Origin: G963668185 sp965237445
Lineage (GTDB): Bacteria; Chloroflexota; Dehalococcoidia; Lucifugimonadales; G963668185
Assembly: GCA_965237445.1 (NCBI GenBank)
Contig: OZ250142.1
Span: forward strand, 1,798,001-1,862,000
DNA length: 64,000 nt
Direction of reading: 5' to 3'
How positions within the stretch are numbered: the stretch's first letter is position 1; each line of letters starts with the position of its first letter. This document shows positions 1-8,052 of the stretch, piece after piece. The position numbers and the translations under genes were made by a program. The notes under the pieces were generated by a model. It had not been told where the DNA came from. It was given only the letters and a program-made list of their open reading frames with translations, and did no database searches.

Positions 1-659
1 AGCATGTTGACGGCGTCGCGAAGGCTGCCGCCGGAGGCGCGAGCGATGGTCAGCAATGCGGTGTCCTCGGCCGAGACGCCTTCCGCGCCGCAGATCTCGG
101 CAAGGCGAGCTACCGTCTTGTCGACCGGAATGCGGCGGAAATCGAACCTCTGGCAGCGGGACACGATGGTGAGCGGGACCCTGTGCGGCTCGGTCGTGGC
201 CAGGATCAGGATGGCATGAGGTGGTGGCTCTTCGAGCGTCTTGAGCAGGGCGTTAAAGGCCTCCGTGGTGAGCATGTGCACTTCGTCCACGATGTAGACC
301 TTGTACCGGGCCTCGTTGGGGCCGAAGTTGATCCGGTCCCTGAGCGAGCGGATGTCGCCGATTCCACGATTGCTGGCGGCGTCCATCTCGATCAGATCGA
401 GGGCCCGGCCCTCGTCCACGGCCGTACAGAGATCGCAACTGTTGTCCGGCTCCCCTTCCTGGGGATCCCGGCAGTTCACGGCCTTGGCAAGAATGCGGGC
501 CGTGCTTGTCTTACCCGTTCCACGCGGTCCGGCGAACATGTAGGCGTGAGCCACTCGGCCTGTGGAGACGGCCCTACGCAGTGTCTGTGCGATGGGCTCG
601 TGACCGGCGAGCTCGCTCAGACGCTTCGGACGCCACTTTCTGTACAGCACCTCGGCCAT
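1..659 (-). CDS. dnaX: DNA polymerase III subunit gamma/tau, N-terminal part (cut by window edge)
   Basis: The clamp-loader motor subunit loads the beta clamp during chromosome replication. The 219 residues present carry the AAA+ core in order: Walker A GPRGTGKT (residues 44-51), a Cys cluster (C63, C75, C78), the Walker B segment VYIVDEVHML (121-130), sensor 1 LILATTEP (151-158) and the SRCQRF arginine-finger region (168-173). The usual zinc module has four cysteines; here the position before the last pair is Asp72, so one ligand appears replaced. The start ATG at 659 lies 5 bases after the ybeY stop, so the two are probably co-transcribed. The C-terminal polymerase- and helicase-binding domains lie beyond base 1. 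Confidence 0.96.
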   Translation of the reverse strand, partial: MAEVLYRKWRPKRLSELAGHEPIAQTLRRAVSTGRVAHAYMFAGPRGTGKTSTARILAKAVNCRDPQEGEPDNSCDLCTAVDEGRALDLIEMDAASNRGIGDIRSLRDRINFGPNEARYKVYIVDEVHMLTTEAFNALLKTLEEPPPHAILILATTEPHRVPLTIVSRCQRFDFRRIPVDKTVARLAEICGAEGVSAEDTALLTIARASGGSLRDAVNM

Positions 660-664
660 GCCGA

Positions 665-1183
665 CTACTCCTCAGCCTCCGGCCCTGTTTTGTTGAACAG
701 CCGCCCCAGCACGGCGCTTTCTTTGGCGCGCATGGACTGATCACGAGCCGAGTCATCGTGGTCGTAGCCGAGCAGGTGCAACGTTCCGTGCGTCACCAGG
801 TGCACGATCTCCTCCGCCAGGGGGACCATGGCTTCTTCAGCCTGCCGTCGGGCTTGAGGGAACGATACTATAACGTCTCCAATGCCCGCTTCTTCGCCGG
901 GCGGCATAGGGAACTCGTCTGCCTCTTCCGGGGTTGGGCCGGCCTGATCCAAGTAAGAGAAGGAGAGGACGTCGGTCGTGGCGTCCATGCCCCGGTAGGC
1001 ATGGTTCAACTCTCGAACGGTCCGGTCGCAGGTGATCGTGAGGACCATCGAAGAGCGCCCGCGCAACTCCTCATCCCTTACCGCCTCCCGAGCCGCCTGC
1101 GCAAGCAGTTGCGCCGAGACAAGGGCCTGGAACTCATCCTCTATCCGGACGTGTACGCTGAACTCAGGTCTGCCAGCAGCCAT
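665..1183 (-). CDS. ybeY: Endoribonuclease YbeY (rRNA maturation factor)
   Basis: YbeY is a single-strand endoribonuclease needed for 16S rRNA 3'-end maturation and ribosome quality control. The protein has 172 residues, near the family norm, and carries the zinc-binding signature HGTLHLLGYDH at 132-142, giving H132, H136 and H142 as metal ligands. A GAGG six bases before the ATG supports the start. It lies 94 bases downstream of hflC and immediately upstream of dnaX on the same strand, consistent with an hflK-hflC-ybeY-dnaX transcript. The assignment is secure from the signature alone. Confidence 0.96.
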   Translation of the reverse strand: MAAGRPEFSVHVRIEDEFQALVSAQLLAQAAREAVRDEELRGRSSMVLTITCDRTVRELNHAYRGMDATTDVLSFSYLDQAGPTPEEADEFPMPPGEEAGIGDVIVSFPQARRQAEEAMVPLAEEIVHLVTHGTLHLLGYDHDDSARDQSMRAKESAVLGRLFNKTGPEAEE

Positions 1184-1277
1184 TGTGGCCTCGGAATTGC
1201 GGCGTCTACGGGGCGTATTGCCGCGACCAAACGCGACGATCGGTCAGCGGCGTCCGCTGTCTGTCCAGATCGCCTGC

Positions 1278-2156
1278 TTACTGATCTTCCGCCACAGCGC
1301 CTGTGGGGGACTGCAGGAACCGGAACAACTCGCTGTCTGCCGAAAGCACGAGCGTGGTGCCGCTGCGAAGGGCGTTCGTGTAGGCTTCCAGGCTGCGCCG
1401 GAAGGTGTAGAACTCGGGCCCCTGTTCCAAAGCCTCGGCGAAGATGGTAATTGCCTCACCCTCACCCTCACCGCGAACGATGTTCGCGTCCCGGTCGGCT
1501 TCGGCCTGGATGATGGCGGCCTCGCGGTCCGTTTCGGCCCTAATCCTGAGGTCGCGCTCCGCGCCCGCGGCGCGTTCTGCGTCGGCGATGCGCTTTCGTT
1601 CGGCCTTCATTCGTTCGTAGATGCTGTTAGCGATCTCAGCGGGGAAGTCAATACGCTTTGTCCGCACGTCTACCACTCGTAGGCCGAACTCGGACAGCAG
1701 TGGCGTCGACGCTTCCGTGACGCGGTTCATTATGGCCCCGCGGCGCGTCCTGATGATCTCGGACTGCTCGTCCTGACCGATCTCTTTGCGGAGCTCCGAG
1801 GCGATGTTGTCGGTGGAGCGGGTCACGGCCCTCTGGGGCGTGCGCACCGTCTTGTAGAACTCCAACGGATCGGTGATGCGGACTACGGCGTATGCGTCTA
1901 TGATCAGGCGCTTCTTGTCGCTCGTTAGCAGTGAGTCGGGCGCTGCGTCGAAGAGCGTGTTTCGCTTGTCGAAGTAGATGACGGTGTCAATGAAGGGGGA
2001 CTTGGACTTGAGCCCCGGGCTATTGATCGTCCGCTGAGGTTCCCCGAACCTCGTGACGATTGCCGACTGGGTCTCGTCAACGACGAACAGGAACTGTGGG
2101 CCGAGTATGCCGGCGCCTATGACTATCAGGACGAGAAGGGCGGCCAGTAATTTCAT
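1278..2156 (-). CDS. hflC: HflC, SPFH/prohibitin-family membrane protein (FtsH modulator)
   Basis: HflC is an SPFH-domain protein that assembles with HflK into a membrane cage that surrounds and modulates the FtsH protease. The 292-residue protein has an N-terminal membrane segment (about 3-25), the phrase VVDETQSAIVTRFGEPQ that opens the prohibitin domain, and a long charged Ala/Glu/Arg-rich helical region in the second half (about 190-250). It starts 3 bases after the hflK stop, so translation is probably coupled. No ftsH gene is visible in the window. HflC rather than HflK is assigned from gene order and from the short N-terminal tail before the membrane segment. Confidence 0.93.
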   Translation of the reverse strand: MKLLAALLVLIVIGAGILGPQFLFVVDETQSAIVTRFGEPQRTINSPGLKSKSPFIDTVIYFDKRNTLFDAAPDSLLTSDKKRLIIDAYAVVRITDPLEFYKTVRTPQRAVTRSTDNIASELRKEIGQDEQSEIIRTRRGAIMNRVTEASTPLLSEFGLRVVDVRTKRIDFPAEIANSIYERMKAERKRIADAERAAGAERDLRIRAETDREAAIIQAEADRDANIVRGEGEGEAITIFAEALEQGPEFYTFRRSLEAYTNALRSGTTLVLSADSELFRFLQSPTGAVAEDQ

Positions 2157-2159
2157 TGG

Positions 2160-3170
2160 CTAGGGTCCCGTTCCCGAGGAGCCGTTCAGCGGAAGGAACT
2201 GGAGCAGATTGCCGCCGGTATCTCCGCTGACGATGTACTTGTCTGTGTTCGCAAGAATGGTCTCTACCGCCTCGAGGTATAGCCTCTGACGGGTTACTTC
2301 TTCCGCAAGCTCAAATTCGCGAAGAATTGAAAGGAACCTGCTGGCTTCACCGGTGGCTATGGCGATGCGCTCGGCCTTGAAGGCCGTCGCGGCTTCGATA
2401 GTGCGGGCAGCCTCACCGCGGGCCCTGGGGAGGATGTCAGCCTTGTAGGCTTCCGCCAGGTTTATGATGCGCTCCTTGTCCTCTTTGGCGCGGACCACAT
2501 CGTCAAATGCGTCCTGCACCTGTGTGGGAGCCTGCACGTTTTGGAGCCTTACCTCACGGATCCTAATGCCGGTGTCATAGGCGTCAAGGAGGCTCTGCAG
2601 GAGGAGCTTTGTTTCAGCCTGCACTTCTTCCTTCAACGTTGTGAGGACGTCGTCAATGTTCCGCTGTCCGACGACGTGCCTGAGAGCCGACTCCGTGGCG
2701 CTCTTGAGGATCGCGGTTTCCGGGTTCGCCGCCCTGAACAGGAACTTCTCGATGTCCGCAATGTCGTACTGAATCAGGAGCTGGGCGTCCACAAGGTTTT
2801 CGTCACCGGTGATCATCAGAGACTCGGCGAGGACCGGCGTGGAACCTCTGAGGCCGATCTCCAAGCGGCGCACTTCTTGCACATTCACTGTCGCCCTGGT
2901 GCCTATGGGAGCGGGCCAGTACCAGTGAAGACCCGGCCCGGTGATCTCCGAGAATGTGCCCAAGAGGCGCAGAGCGGCCTGCTCGCCTGGCTGAATGGTG
3001 TAGAAGCCGGTGGCAAGCCAGCCTAGGAGGGCTATGAAGAAGATGACGAAAACAAACAGCGCGCCGCGGCTGGCGAAGCCGCCTCCGCCGCCCCGCAGGC
3101 CACCGAAAAATCCCCGGATTCGCTCCAGGAACTGGTCTAGGTTTACTTCTGGCTCTTCTTGACGATACAT
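2160..3170 (-). CDS. hflK: HflK, SPFH/prohibitin-family membrane protein (FtsH modulator)
   Basis: This is the partner of HflC in the FtsH-modulating membrane complex. The 336-residue protein has a Gly-rich cytoplasmic N-terminus (about 22-36), one transmembrane segment (about 37-55), the prohibitin-domain opening YTIQPGEQAALRLLG, and a long charged helical C-terminal half rich in Ala and Glu. The Gly-rich tail before the membrane helix is typical of HflK. The start ATG at 3170 has only a weak upstream ribosome binding site. A 19-bp perfect-period tandem repeat lies 16 bases upstream (3186-3223) and may control the whole hflK-hflC-ybeY-dnaX transcript. Confidence 0.93.
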   Translation of the reverse strand: MYRQEEPEVNLDQFLERIRGFFGGLRGGGGGFASRGALFVFVIFFIALLGWLATGFYTIQPGEQAALRLLGTFSEITGPGLHWYWPAPIGTRATVNVQEVRRLEIGLRGSTPVLAESLMITGDENLVDAQLLIQYDIADIEKFLFRAANPETAILKSATESALRHVVGQRNIDDVLTTLKEEVQAETKLLLQSLLDAYDTGIRIREVRLQNVQAPTQVQDAFDDVVRAKEDKERIINLAEAYKADILPRARGEAARTIEAATAFKAERIAIATGEASRFLSILREFELAEEVTRQRLYLEAVETILANTDKYIVSGDTGGNLLQFLPLNGSSGTGP

Positions 3171-3185
3171 CCAATATGCCGGTTC

Positions 3186-3223
3186 AAGGCTTTGATCACA
3201 CTAAAAGGCTTCGATCACACGAA
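3186..3223. promoter_or_regulatory. Two tandem 19-bp repeats upstream of hflK (candidate operator)
   Basis: Two adjacent 19-base units, 3186-3204 and 3205-3223, share AAGGCTT(T/C)GATCACAC(T/G)AA and differ at only two positions. They sit 16 bases before the hflK start, where a transcription factor could bind or where the 5' leader would lie. The repeat is seen directly; the operator role is inference. Confidence 0.5.
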
Positions 3224-3299
3224 ATTGAATCTTAACACAGACTGCGCGCTTAAACGGATGTCAGCGCCGAAGGGACTCGCGACCATAGTCCACGGGGTC

Positions 3300-4109
3300 C
3301 TAGCTCCACTGGGCGGCCTCCCGTGAGAGGGCCATCGTGTAGCGTACGGTGGCGTCGACGATTGTCAGGCCGCCGTCGACAAACAGGGTCTGGCCGGTGA
3401 TGAAGGACGCGCGATCGGAGGCCAGGAACACGGTGGCTGCGGCGATTTCGTCGGTCGAACCCATGCGTCCGAACAGGGAGGTGGTCTTCTCCCACTCGGC
3501 AGCAGCGGCGTCGCCGGGATCAGGGGCGTTGCCCTCGGTCCTAATCCAGCCGGGGGCTATAGCGTTGGCCCGAATTCCGTGCGCCGCGTACTGTCCGGCC
3601 ATGCTGCGCGTCAGCCCTTCGAGGCCGGCCTTCATGGCCCCGTAAAGCCAGTAGGTGCCGTGGAGTGAGGCGGTGGAGGTTATGTTGACGATGCTTCCGC
3701 CGGTCCGGCGCATTATGGGTACAGCGTACTCGGCGACGAGATAGGCGCTCAGGAAGTTGCCGCCCGACATGCCGTGCCAGCGCTCGAGGATGGAGCCGTC
3801 AGCGGGGACGTTCTGCTTGGCCTCGCCACCGCCCGCGCAGTTGACGAGCGCGTGGAGGCGGCCGTGTCGGGCATCGACATCCTCTATCAGAGCCTTGACG
3901 GCGTCGTGGTCGCTGAGCTCAACTGAGTGGAACTCGGACTCTCCACCGATCTCCGCGATCGCGCGGCGTGTGACCTCACCCTTCGCGTGGTCGCGGGCGA
4001 CGAGTATGAGTTTTGCGCCCTCGCGGGCGAAGGCCAGAGCGATGGCGCGGCCAATACCGGAGTTGCCGCCGGTTACGAGCGCGATCTTGTCATTCAGGTC
4101 CAGTTCCAT
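3300..4109 (-). CDS. SDR-family NAD(P)-dependent oxidoreductase
   Basis: This is a classical short-chain dehydrogenase/reductase that should oxidise or reduce a hydroxyl/keto group with NAD(P)H. The 269-residue protein has the cofactor motif TGGNSGIG (13-20), the NCAG motif (90-93), a catalytic serine region NITSTAS (142-148), the YGAMK active-site pair Y156/K160, and the PGWIRTEG stretch after strand 6. Length and motif order match the classical family. The substrate cannot be read from the sequence. The unknown gene at 4126-4839 lies 16 bases upstream on the same strand, so the two probably form an operon. A GAAGGAG lies 12 bases before the ATG. Confidence 0.93.
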   Translation of the reverse strand: MELDLNDKIALVTGGNSGIGRAIALAFAREGAKLILVARDHAKGEVTRRAIAEIGGESEFHSVELSDHDAVKALIEDVDARHGRLHALVNCAGGGEAKQNVPADGSILERWHGMSGGNFLSAYLVAEYAVPIMRRTGGSIVNITSTASLHGTYWLYGAMKAGLEGLTRSMAGQYAAHGIRANAIAPGWIRTEGNAPDPGDAAAAEWEKTTSLFGRMGSTDEIAAATVFLASDRASFITGQTLFVDGGLTIVDATVRYTMALSREAAQWS

Positions 4110-4125
4110 GGGTTACATGCTCCTT

Positions 4126-4839
4126 CTAGCGGCGTCGCCTGAAGAGAGAGAGGAAGCGGGCCTGGTAGTACTCGAACAGGTTCCAGCGGTCCAGTTCCAT
4201 CTTCAGCGTTTCCGGGTTGCCTGCGCCGTGTTCGACCTCACGAAACATCCTCTCAATGCGCTGCACCGCGGCCATGGGGGCGCCGCCCGCCTGCGGCTGG
4301 GGGTCCAGGAGGCCCCGCGCCTGGAACTCGGCGGCGTTGCTCGCGGCCGAGCGTGACGTGAACTCGTAGATGAACTTCAGCAGACACACGTCCCAGAGGC
4401 TGTCCGCCCCGCCGATCATCACGACGGACATCGACTCTTTCTTCTGATCCAGATCGTCGCTGATCTTGTCGGCGATGTCGCCGGGCTCGCCGCCCAGGAT
4501 GTCCATTTTCTCGGCCTGATTGCTGTACTGGTAGAGGATGCCGGGGCTGTTGGGGCCGTAAGTGTTGGCCACGTTCCTGAAGTACTCGTACGCGTCCGAG
4601 CTGAAGCCATCGAGGTTCAACGCGTACGTGGGGGTGACGAGCGAGGGCTTCTGGGCAATGACGCGGCCGGAGCGAACGACGCCCTCGGGGCCGTCACCCA
4701 TGCCAAGCTCTCGATAGACGGGCTCTGTGACGACGTGGTAGGCGATGTTGGTCTGGCCAAACGTGGCGAGGTGCTGGTTGGGCGCACGGACGACGCGCGT
4801 ATGCTCGACGGCCCTGCGCCAGTCAATTTCTGGATCCAT
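4126..4839 (-). CDS. Hypothetical protein co-oriented with SDR
   Basis: I do not recognise this 237-residue protein. It has no signal peptide or membrane segment and looks soluble and mixed alpha/beta. It contains a Gln/Asn-rich beginning, a GGADSLWDVCLLKF stretch near residue 140 and a basic C-terminus ending in RRRR. Codon use and GC resemble the neighbours, and a long uninterrupted frame on the same strand as the following SDR (16 bases apart) supports a real gene. The pairing suggests a role in the same catabolic step, but the sequence does not prove this. Confidence 0.75.
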   Translation of the reverse strand: MDPEIDWRRAVEHTRVVRAPNQHLATFGQTNIAYHVVTEPVYRELGMGDGPEGVVRSGRVIAQKPSLVTPTYALNLDGFSSDAYEYFRNVANTYGPNSPGILYQYSNQAEKMDILGGEPGDIADKISDDLDQKKESMSVVMIGGADSLWDVCLLKFIYEFTSRSAASNAAEFQARGLLDPQPQAGGAPMAAVQRIERMFREVEHGAGNPETLKMELDRWNLFEYYQARFLSLFRRRR

Positions 4840-5480
4840 GAGTTACCGGGGGTTCATGTTCCCGGAGGCACCTCCCGTGCGTTGGTGTGCGATCAATTAT
4901 ACGGGATTGCAGGCCGGCGCCGATCGGCTGGCGGCGTCAAGCTGCGAGGGAGTAAAAAGGGTGCTGTTTTCGAAAAATGTGTTCCATTTTGTTCCATTTC
5001 GTTCCGTTTCGTAGCTGAGACGGGGAGTTATCGGGGCATAAACAGGGCACGAATGTGGCACGAATTGTACTCGGACGTGGCAAAAGTGAACACGAACAGG
5101 ACACGGCCCTGGCGACCGCTTCCCAAAGTCGGGGAGCAGCGCCGCGACTTTCTCTGAGGCGGCCACCAGGGCATAGCCCTGGACCCATAAGGGTGCAGCG
5201 TTGCAGTGTGATCCGCTATACATGCAACCATATTAGCACGGGTGTACGCTTCCAAGCAAGGGGCGGGACACGTTTCTGAAAAAGATGCTGCCGGTGGCGC
5301 ATGTTAACTTTAGACAAACGCGATAGCATGGGAAGCTGGCGTATGAAGGATGACAGGGCACGTAGCTCAAATTGGCTGAGGTGGCGGCGGTGGTTACCTG
5401 CCGCGAGCAAAGGCGATAGTGTCGATTTTGGATCGATACTTGAAGCGCGGCCGAGTAATGTAGAACGTAAGGCGACTTCG
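4840..5480. other. Gene-free spacer holding a dispersed repeat element
   Basis: No convincing conserved gene was found in this 641-base stretch. It holds a roughly 260-base element (about 4981-5242) that recurs at 21703-21935. The open frames read here in several registers overlap one another and look like by-products of the repeat, apart from one possible leaderless mini-ORF described with the element. Confidence 0.6.
4981..5242 (-). repeat. Dispersed repeat, copy 1: promoter-like end plus 10-bp iteron array
   Basis: At one end are three exact-length 10-base blocks on the + strand: GTTCCATTTT (4981), GTTCCATTTC (4991) and GTTCCGTTTC (5001), closed by GTAGCTGAGA (5011). About 220 bases away is a motif that reads on the minus strand CGTGCTAATATGGTTGCATG. 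There a -10-like TAATAT is followed after 6 bases by an ATG at 5223 that opens a 108-codon frame (4897-5223). Copy 2 at 21703-21935 has the same ends in the same orientation with a different middle. No function is known to me. The shared ends are seen; mobility and regulation are inference. Confidence 0.6.
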
Positions 5481-5768
5481 ATGGACGAGCAATACTACGT
5501 CTACATTCTGACCAACAACACCAGGAACCTCTACGTGGGAGCGACAGGGGACCTGAAAAGCAAAATGCACGAGCACAAAAACGGCCTGGTGCCCGGCTAT
5601 TCCGACAGGTACAACCTGAAGGTGCTGGCCTACTACGAAGTGGCGCCGGATGTTTGGACTGCCATCGAGCGCGAGAATGAGATCAAGAGTTGGGGCAGGG
5701 GCAAGAAGGAGGCGTTGGTGGAGTCTATGAACCCGGGGTGGAGGGACCTGTCGCCAGATTGGGACTAG
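5481..5768 (+). CDS. GIY-YIG domain protein (UvrC/YhbQ-like small nuclease family)
   Basis: This is a single-domain GIY-YIG protein of 95 residues, starting at the ATG at 5481. The upstream in-frame region belongs to the spacer repeat and is not conserved-looking. The fold is shown by YYVYILTN at 5-12, LYVGAT at 17-22, the helix DLKSKMHEHKNG and the C-terminal ENEIKSWGRGKKEALVESMN. Family members are DNA nucleases or structure-specific endonucleases. The helix position that normally holds the catalytic Arg (DLxxR) is Lys here, so activity may be reduced. The surrounding spacers are repeat-rich, which fits an accessory gene. The cellular role is unknown. Confidence 0.88.
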   Translation: MDEQYYVYILTNNTRNLYVGATGDLKSKMHEHKNGLVPGYSDRYNLKVLAYYEVAPDVWTAIERENEIKSWGRGKKEALVESMNPGWRDLSPDWD

Positions 5769-6349
5769 GTAGCAGGCGGAGGCGGAGTAGTGGGGTGGTA
5801 GAGCGCCGCTGGAGGGTGGGGCGCGAGTTGTACGGAGTGGGCTCTCGGCGTTGTCTGACCACGCTCGGAACTGCCAGTGGGCGTTGGTGGGGTGATTGAA
5901 GCGCGGTGGAATGCGAGTGGCTTTAGATTTCTCGGCTCGCTTTGCTCGCTCGAAGACAGGTGGGGGAGCGCTCGAAGTGTCGGGAGTGGCGCTCAGAGGG
6001 ACGGGAGGGGCGCTCGCAGATGTTGTTGGAGCGAACGGAGCGGGAGGCCCTTCGACTGACCCCTTCGGCAGGCTCAGGACGGTGTCAGGGCGAACGGATC
6101 AACGGCGAGTCATTCCGGTGCACCGTGGGCGGCGTCAGGGCGAACGGAGTAACGGTGGGGGTGGCTTGACGCGTGCGTTGTGGAATGCGAGTGGCTTTAG
6201 ATTTCTCGACTCGCTTTGCTCGCTCGAAATGACAAGTGGGGGAGCGCTCGAAATGACAGGTGGAGGGGCGCTCTCAGATGTTGTTGGGGCGAACGGAACT
6301 ACGGGAGGGGCCTTTCCACCAGTGAGTGGCGGTGGCGTAAGGCTTGGCG
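5769..6349. repeat. Repeat-rich spacer with a duplicated ~115-130-bp segment
   Basis: This 581-base gap contains no credible gene. A segment running from ATGCGAGTGGCTTTAGATTT to TGTTGTTGGAGCGAACGGA occurs at about 5911-6040 and again, slightly shorter, at about 6185-6306. Each copy contains the TTAGATTTCTCG...GCTCGAAATGACA sequence that also appears three times at 11082-11577. Between the copies lies CTTCGGCAGGCTCAGGAC (6063-6080), a short dispersed repeat with relatives at 10051, 10908 and 21608. Frames that run through the spacer are repeat-derived. Confidence 0.7.
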
Positions 6350-7915
6350 TTATTTGCCCTGGCGAATGTAGCCGGCGATGCGCTCGCCGATGACCATTGA
6401 GGTGACGTTGGTGTTGGCGCGGATGCAGTCGGGCATGATGGCGGCGTCGGCTACGCGCAGGTTTTCCATGCCGTAGACTTTGCCTCGCTGGTCTACCACG
6501 GCCATGGGATCGGAGGCGGGGCCCATCTTGCAGGTGCCGGAGACGTGGTGGCTGGTGGTGACCTGGCGCATCATCCACTCGTCGAGGGCGTCGTCGGACT
6601 CCAGGTCTGCGTCGGTGGGCTGGAAACGCTCCTCGATGATCGAGGCGAGCTCCTCATGCTGCGCCAAGTCCAGGCAGATGCGGACCGCCTCTCGCATACG
6701 GCGGCGATCGAATTCCTCCTCGAGGAAGTTGTAGTCGAGCATGGGGTGGGTGTGCGGGTCAGGGGATACGAGCTTCATGTGGCCCTCGCCTGCGGCGAGG
6801 TAAAGGGCGCAGATCATGCCGATGCCGAACGGCACCAACTCGGCGGCGAAGTAGTGCTGGTCCGGAGTGGCAGCGGACAGAGCGAGGATCAGCATGTCGT
6901 TTCGCAGATCAGAGCCCTCGGCCGTGTAACGCAGGATATGTTGTATGTGAGGTGCGATCTGGTCCAGTTCATAGTCGTCCTTCGTCTTCCATAGCACTGA
7001 GACCTGCGGATGGTCGCGCAGGTTGCGGCCGACGCCGGGCAGATCGTTGAGGACCGGGACGCCGACGGACTCGAGGTTGGCGGCCGGGCCGATGCCGGAC
7101 AGGAGTAGAAGATGGGGAGAGCCGATTGCGCCGCCGCACAGGATGATCTCACGGCCGCGTACCTCGAAGAGTTCGCCTCCGCTTTCCACTCGCGCGCCGA
7201 CGGCCCTGCTGCCTTCGATGATGAGGCCGTGCACTAAGCAGTCGGGGCGTATCGTCAGGTTCACGCGGTGCCGCGCAGGGCCGAGGTAGCCGATCGCGGT
7301 GCTCCAGCGGACGCCGTTGGGATTGTTGAACGGCGACGGGCCGACGCCGGCGGAGTCGGGGTCGTTGTGGTCGGGGCAGTCATTGAACCCTGCGGCGAGA
7401 CAGGCGTTGTAGAAGGCGCGCTGGTCGTAGACCCATTCGTCTTCCGGGAACCGCTTGGCGATGATTGGGCCGTCGGTGCCGTGAAAGTCGTCTCGGAAGT
7501 CCAGGTCCGTCTCGTTCATGCGGAAATAGGGCAGGAGGTCCCGGAAGCTCCACTCGTCGTTGCCCATTTCCGCCCATGAGTCGTAGTCCTCGGGCACGCC
7601 GCGCAGGAATATCTGGGCGTTGACGGCGCTGGAGCCGCCGGTGGCCTTGCCCCGGGGCACAGGCATGGGTTCGGCGAAGTCAGTGGACCTCGCGCGGTAG
7701 TGCCAGTTGTGCTCCGAGCCTGCGCTGAGGATTTTGGCCCACGAATTTTTCTCGTATCCGTAGCCGTACTTGAGGTGTGTTGGCAGGGTCTCGAAGTCGG
7801 GGTAGTCCGGGCCGGCCTCAAGGAGGAGGACGGAGCGGTCGGAGTCTTCGGACAGCCGGGTCGCGATGATCGCTCCGGCGGAGCCGGCGCCGATGACGAT
7901 GGTGTCGTACTTCAT
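6350..7915 (-). CDS. GMC-family FAD-dependent oxidoreductase (choline dehydrogenase-like)
   Basis: This flavoenzyme oxidises an alcohol and passes electrons to oxygen or another acceptor. The 521-residue protein opens with the FAD-binding motif GAGSAG (9-14), has GMC signature 1 PRGKATGGSSAVNAQ near residue 85, signature 2 GAIGSPHLLLLSGIGP near 265, and a C-terminal catalytic region with SHHVSGTCKMG (His near 457) and RANTNVTSM (Asn near 503). The length is typical. An AAGGA lies just upstream of the ATG. It stands alone between a repeat spacer and a peptidase gene, so the substrate cannot be inferred from context; choline itself is unproven. Confidence 0.94.
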   Translation of the reverse strand: MKYDTIVIGAGSAGAIIATRLSEDSDRSVLLLEAGPDYPDFETLPTHLKYGYGYEKNSWAKILSAGSEHNWHYRARSTDFAEPMPVPRGKATGGSSAVNAQIFLRGVPEDYDSWAEMGNDEWSFRDLLPYFRMNETDLDFRDDFHGTDGPIIAKRFPEDEWVYDQRAFYNACLAAGFNDCPDHNDPDSAGVGPSPFNNPNGVRWSTAIGYLGPARHRVNLTIRPDCLVHGLIIEGSRAVGARVESGGELFEVRGREIILCGGAIGSPHLLLLSGIGPAANLESVGVPVLNDLPGVGRNLRDHPQVSVLWKTKDDYELDQIAPHIQHILRYTAEGSDLRNDMLILALSAATPDQHYFAAELVPFGIGMICALYLAAGEGHMKLVSPDPHTHPMLDYNFLEEEFDRRRMREAVRICLDLAQHEELASIIEERFQPTDADLESDDALDEWMMRQVTTSHHVSGTCKMGPASDPMAVVDQRGKVYGMENLRVADAAIMPDCIRANTNVTSMVIGERIAGYIRQGK

Positions 7916-8052
7916 GGCGAGTCCTTGCGTTCGTGTGCTACCGGGAGGGCATTATCGCAGTTCCTCACAATCATGACCTAAGAGAGTGGCCTAACAGACA
8001 GACTCTGAGGAGTTACCGACGCCCCGCCGTCCATAGTTTCTCCGAAATGTGG

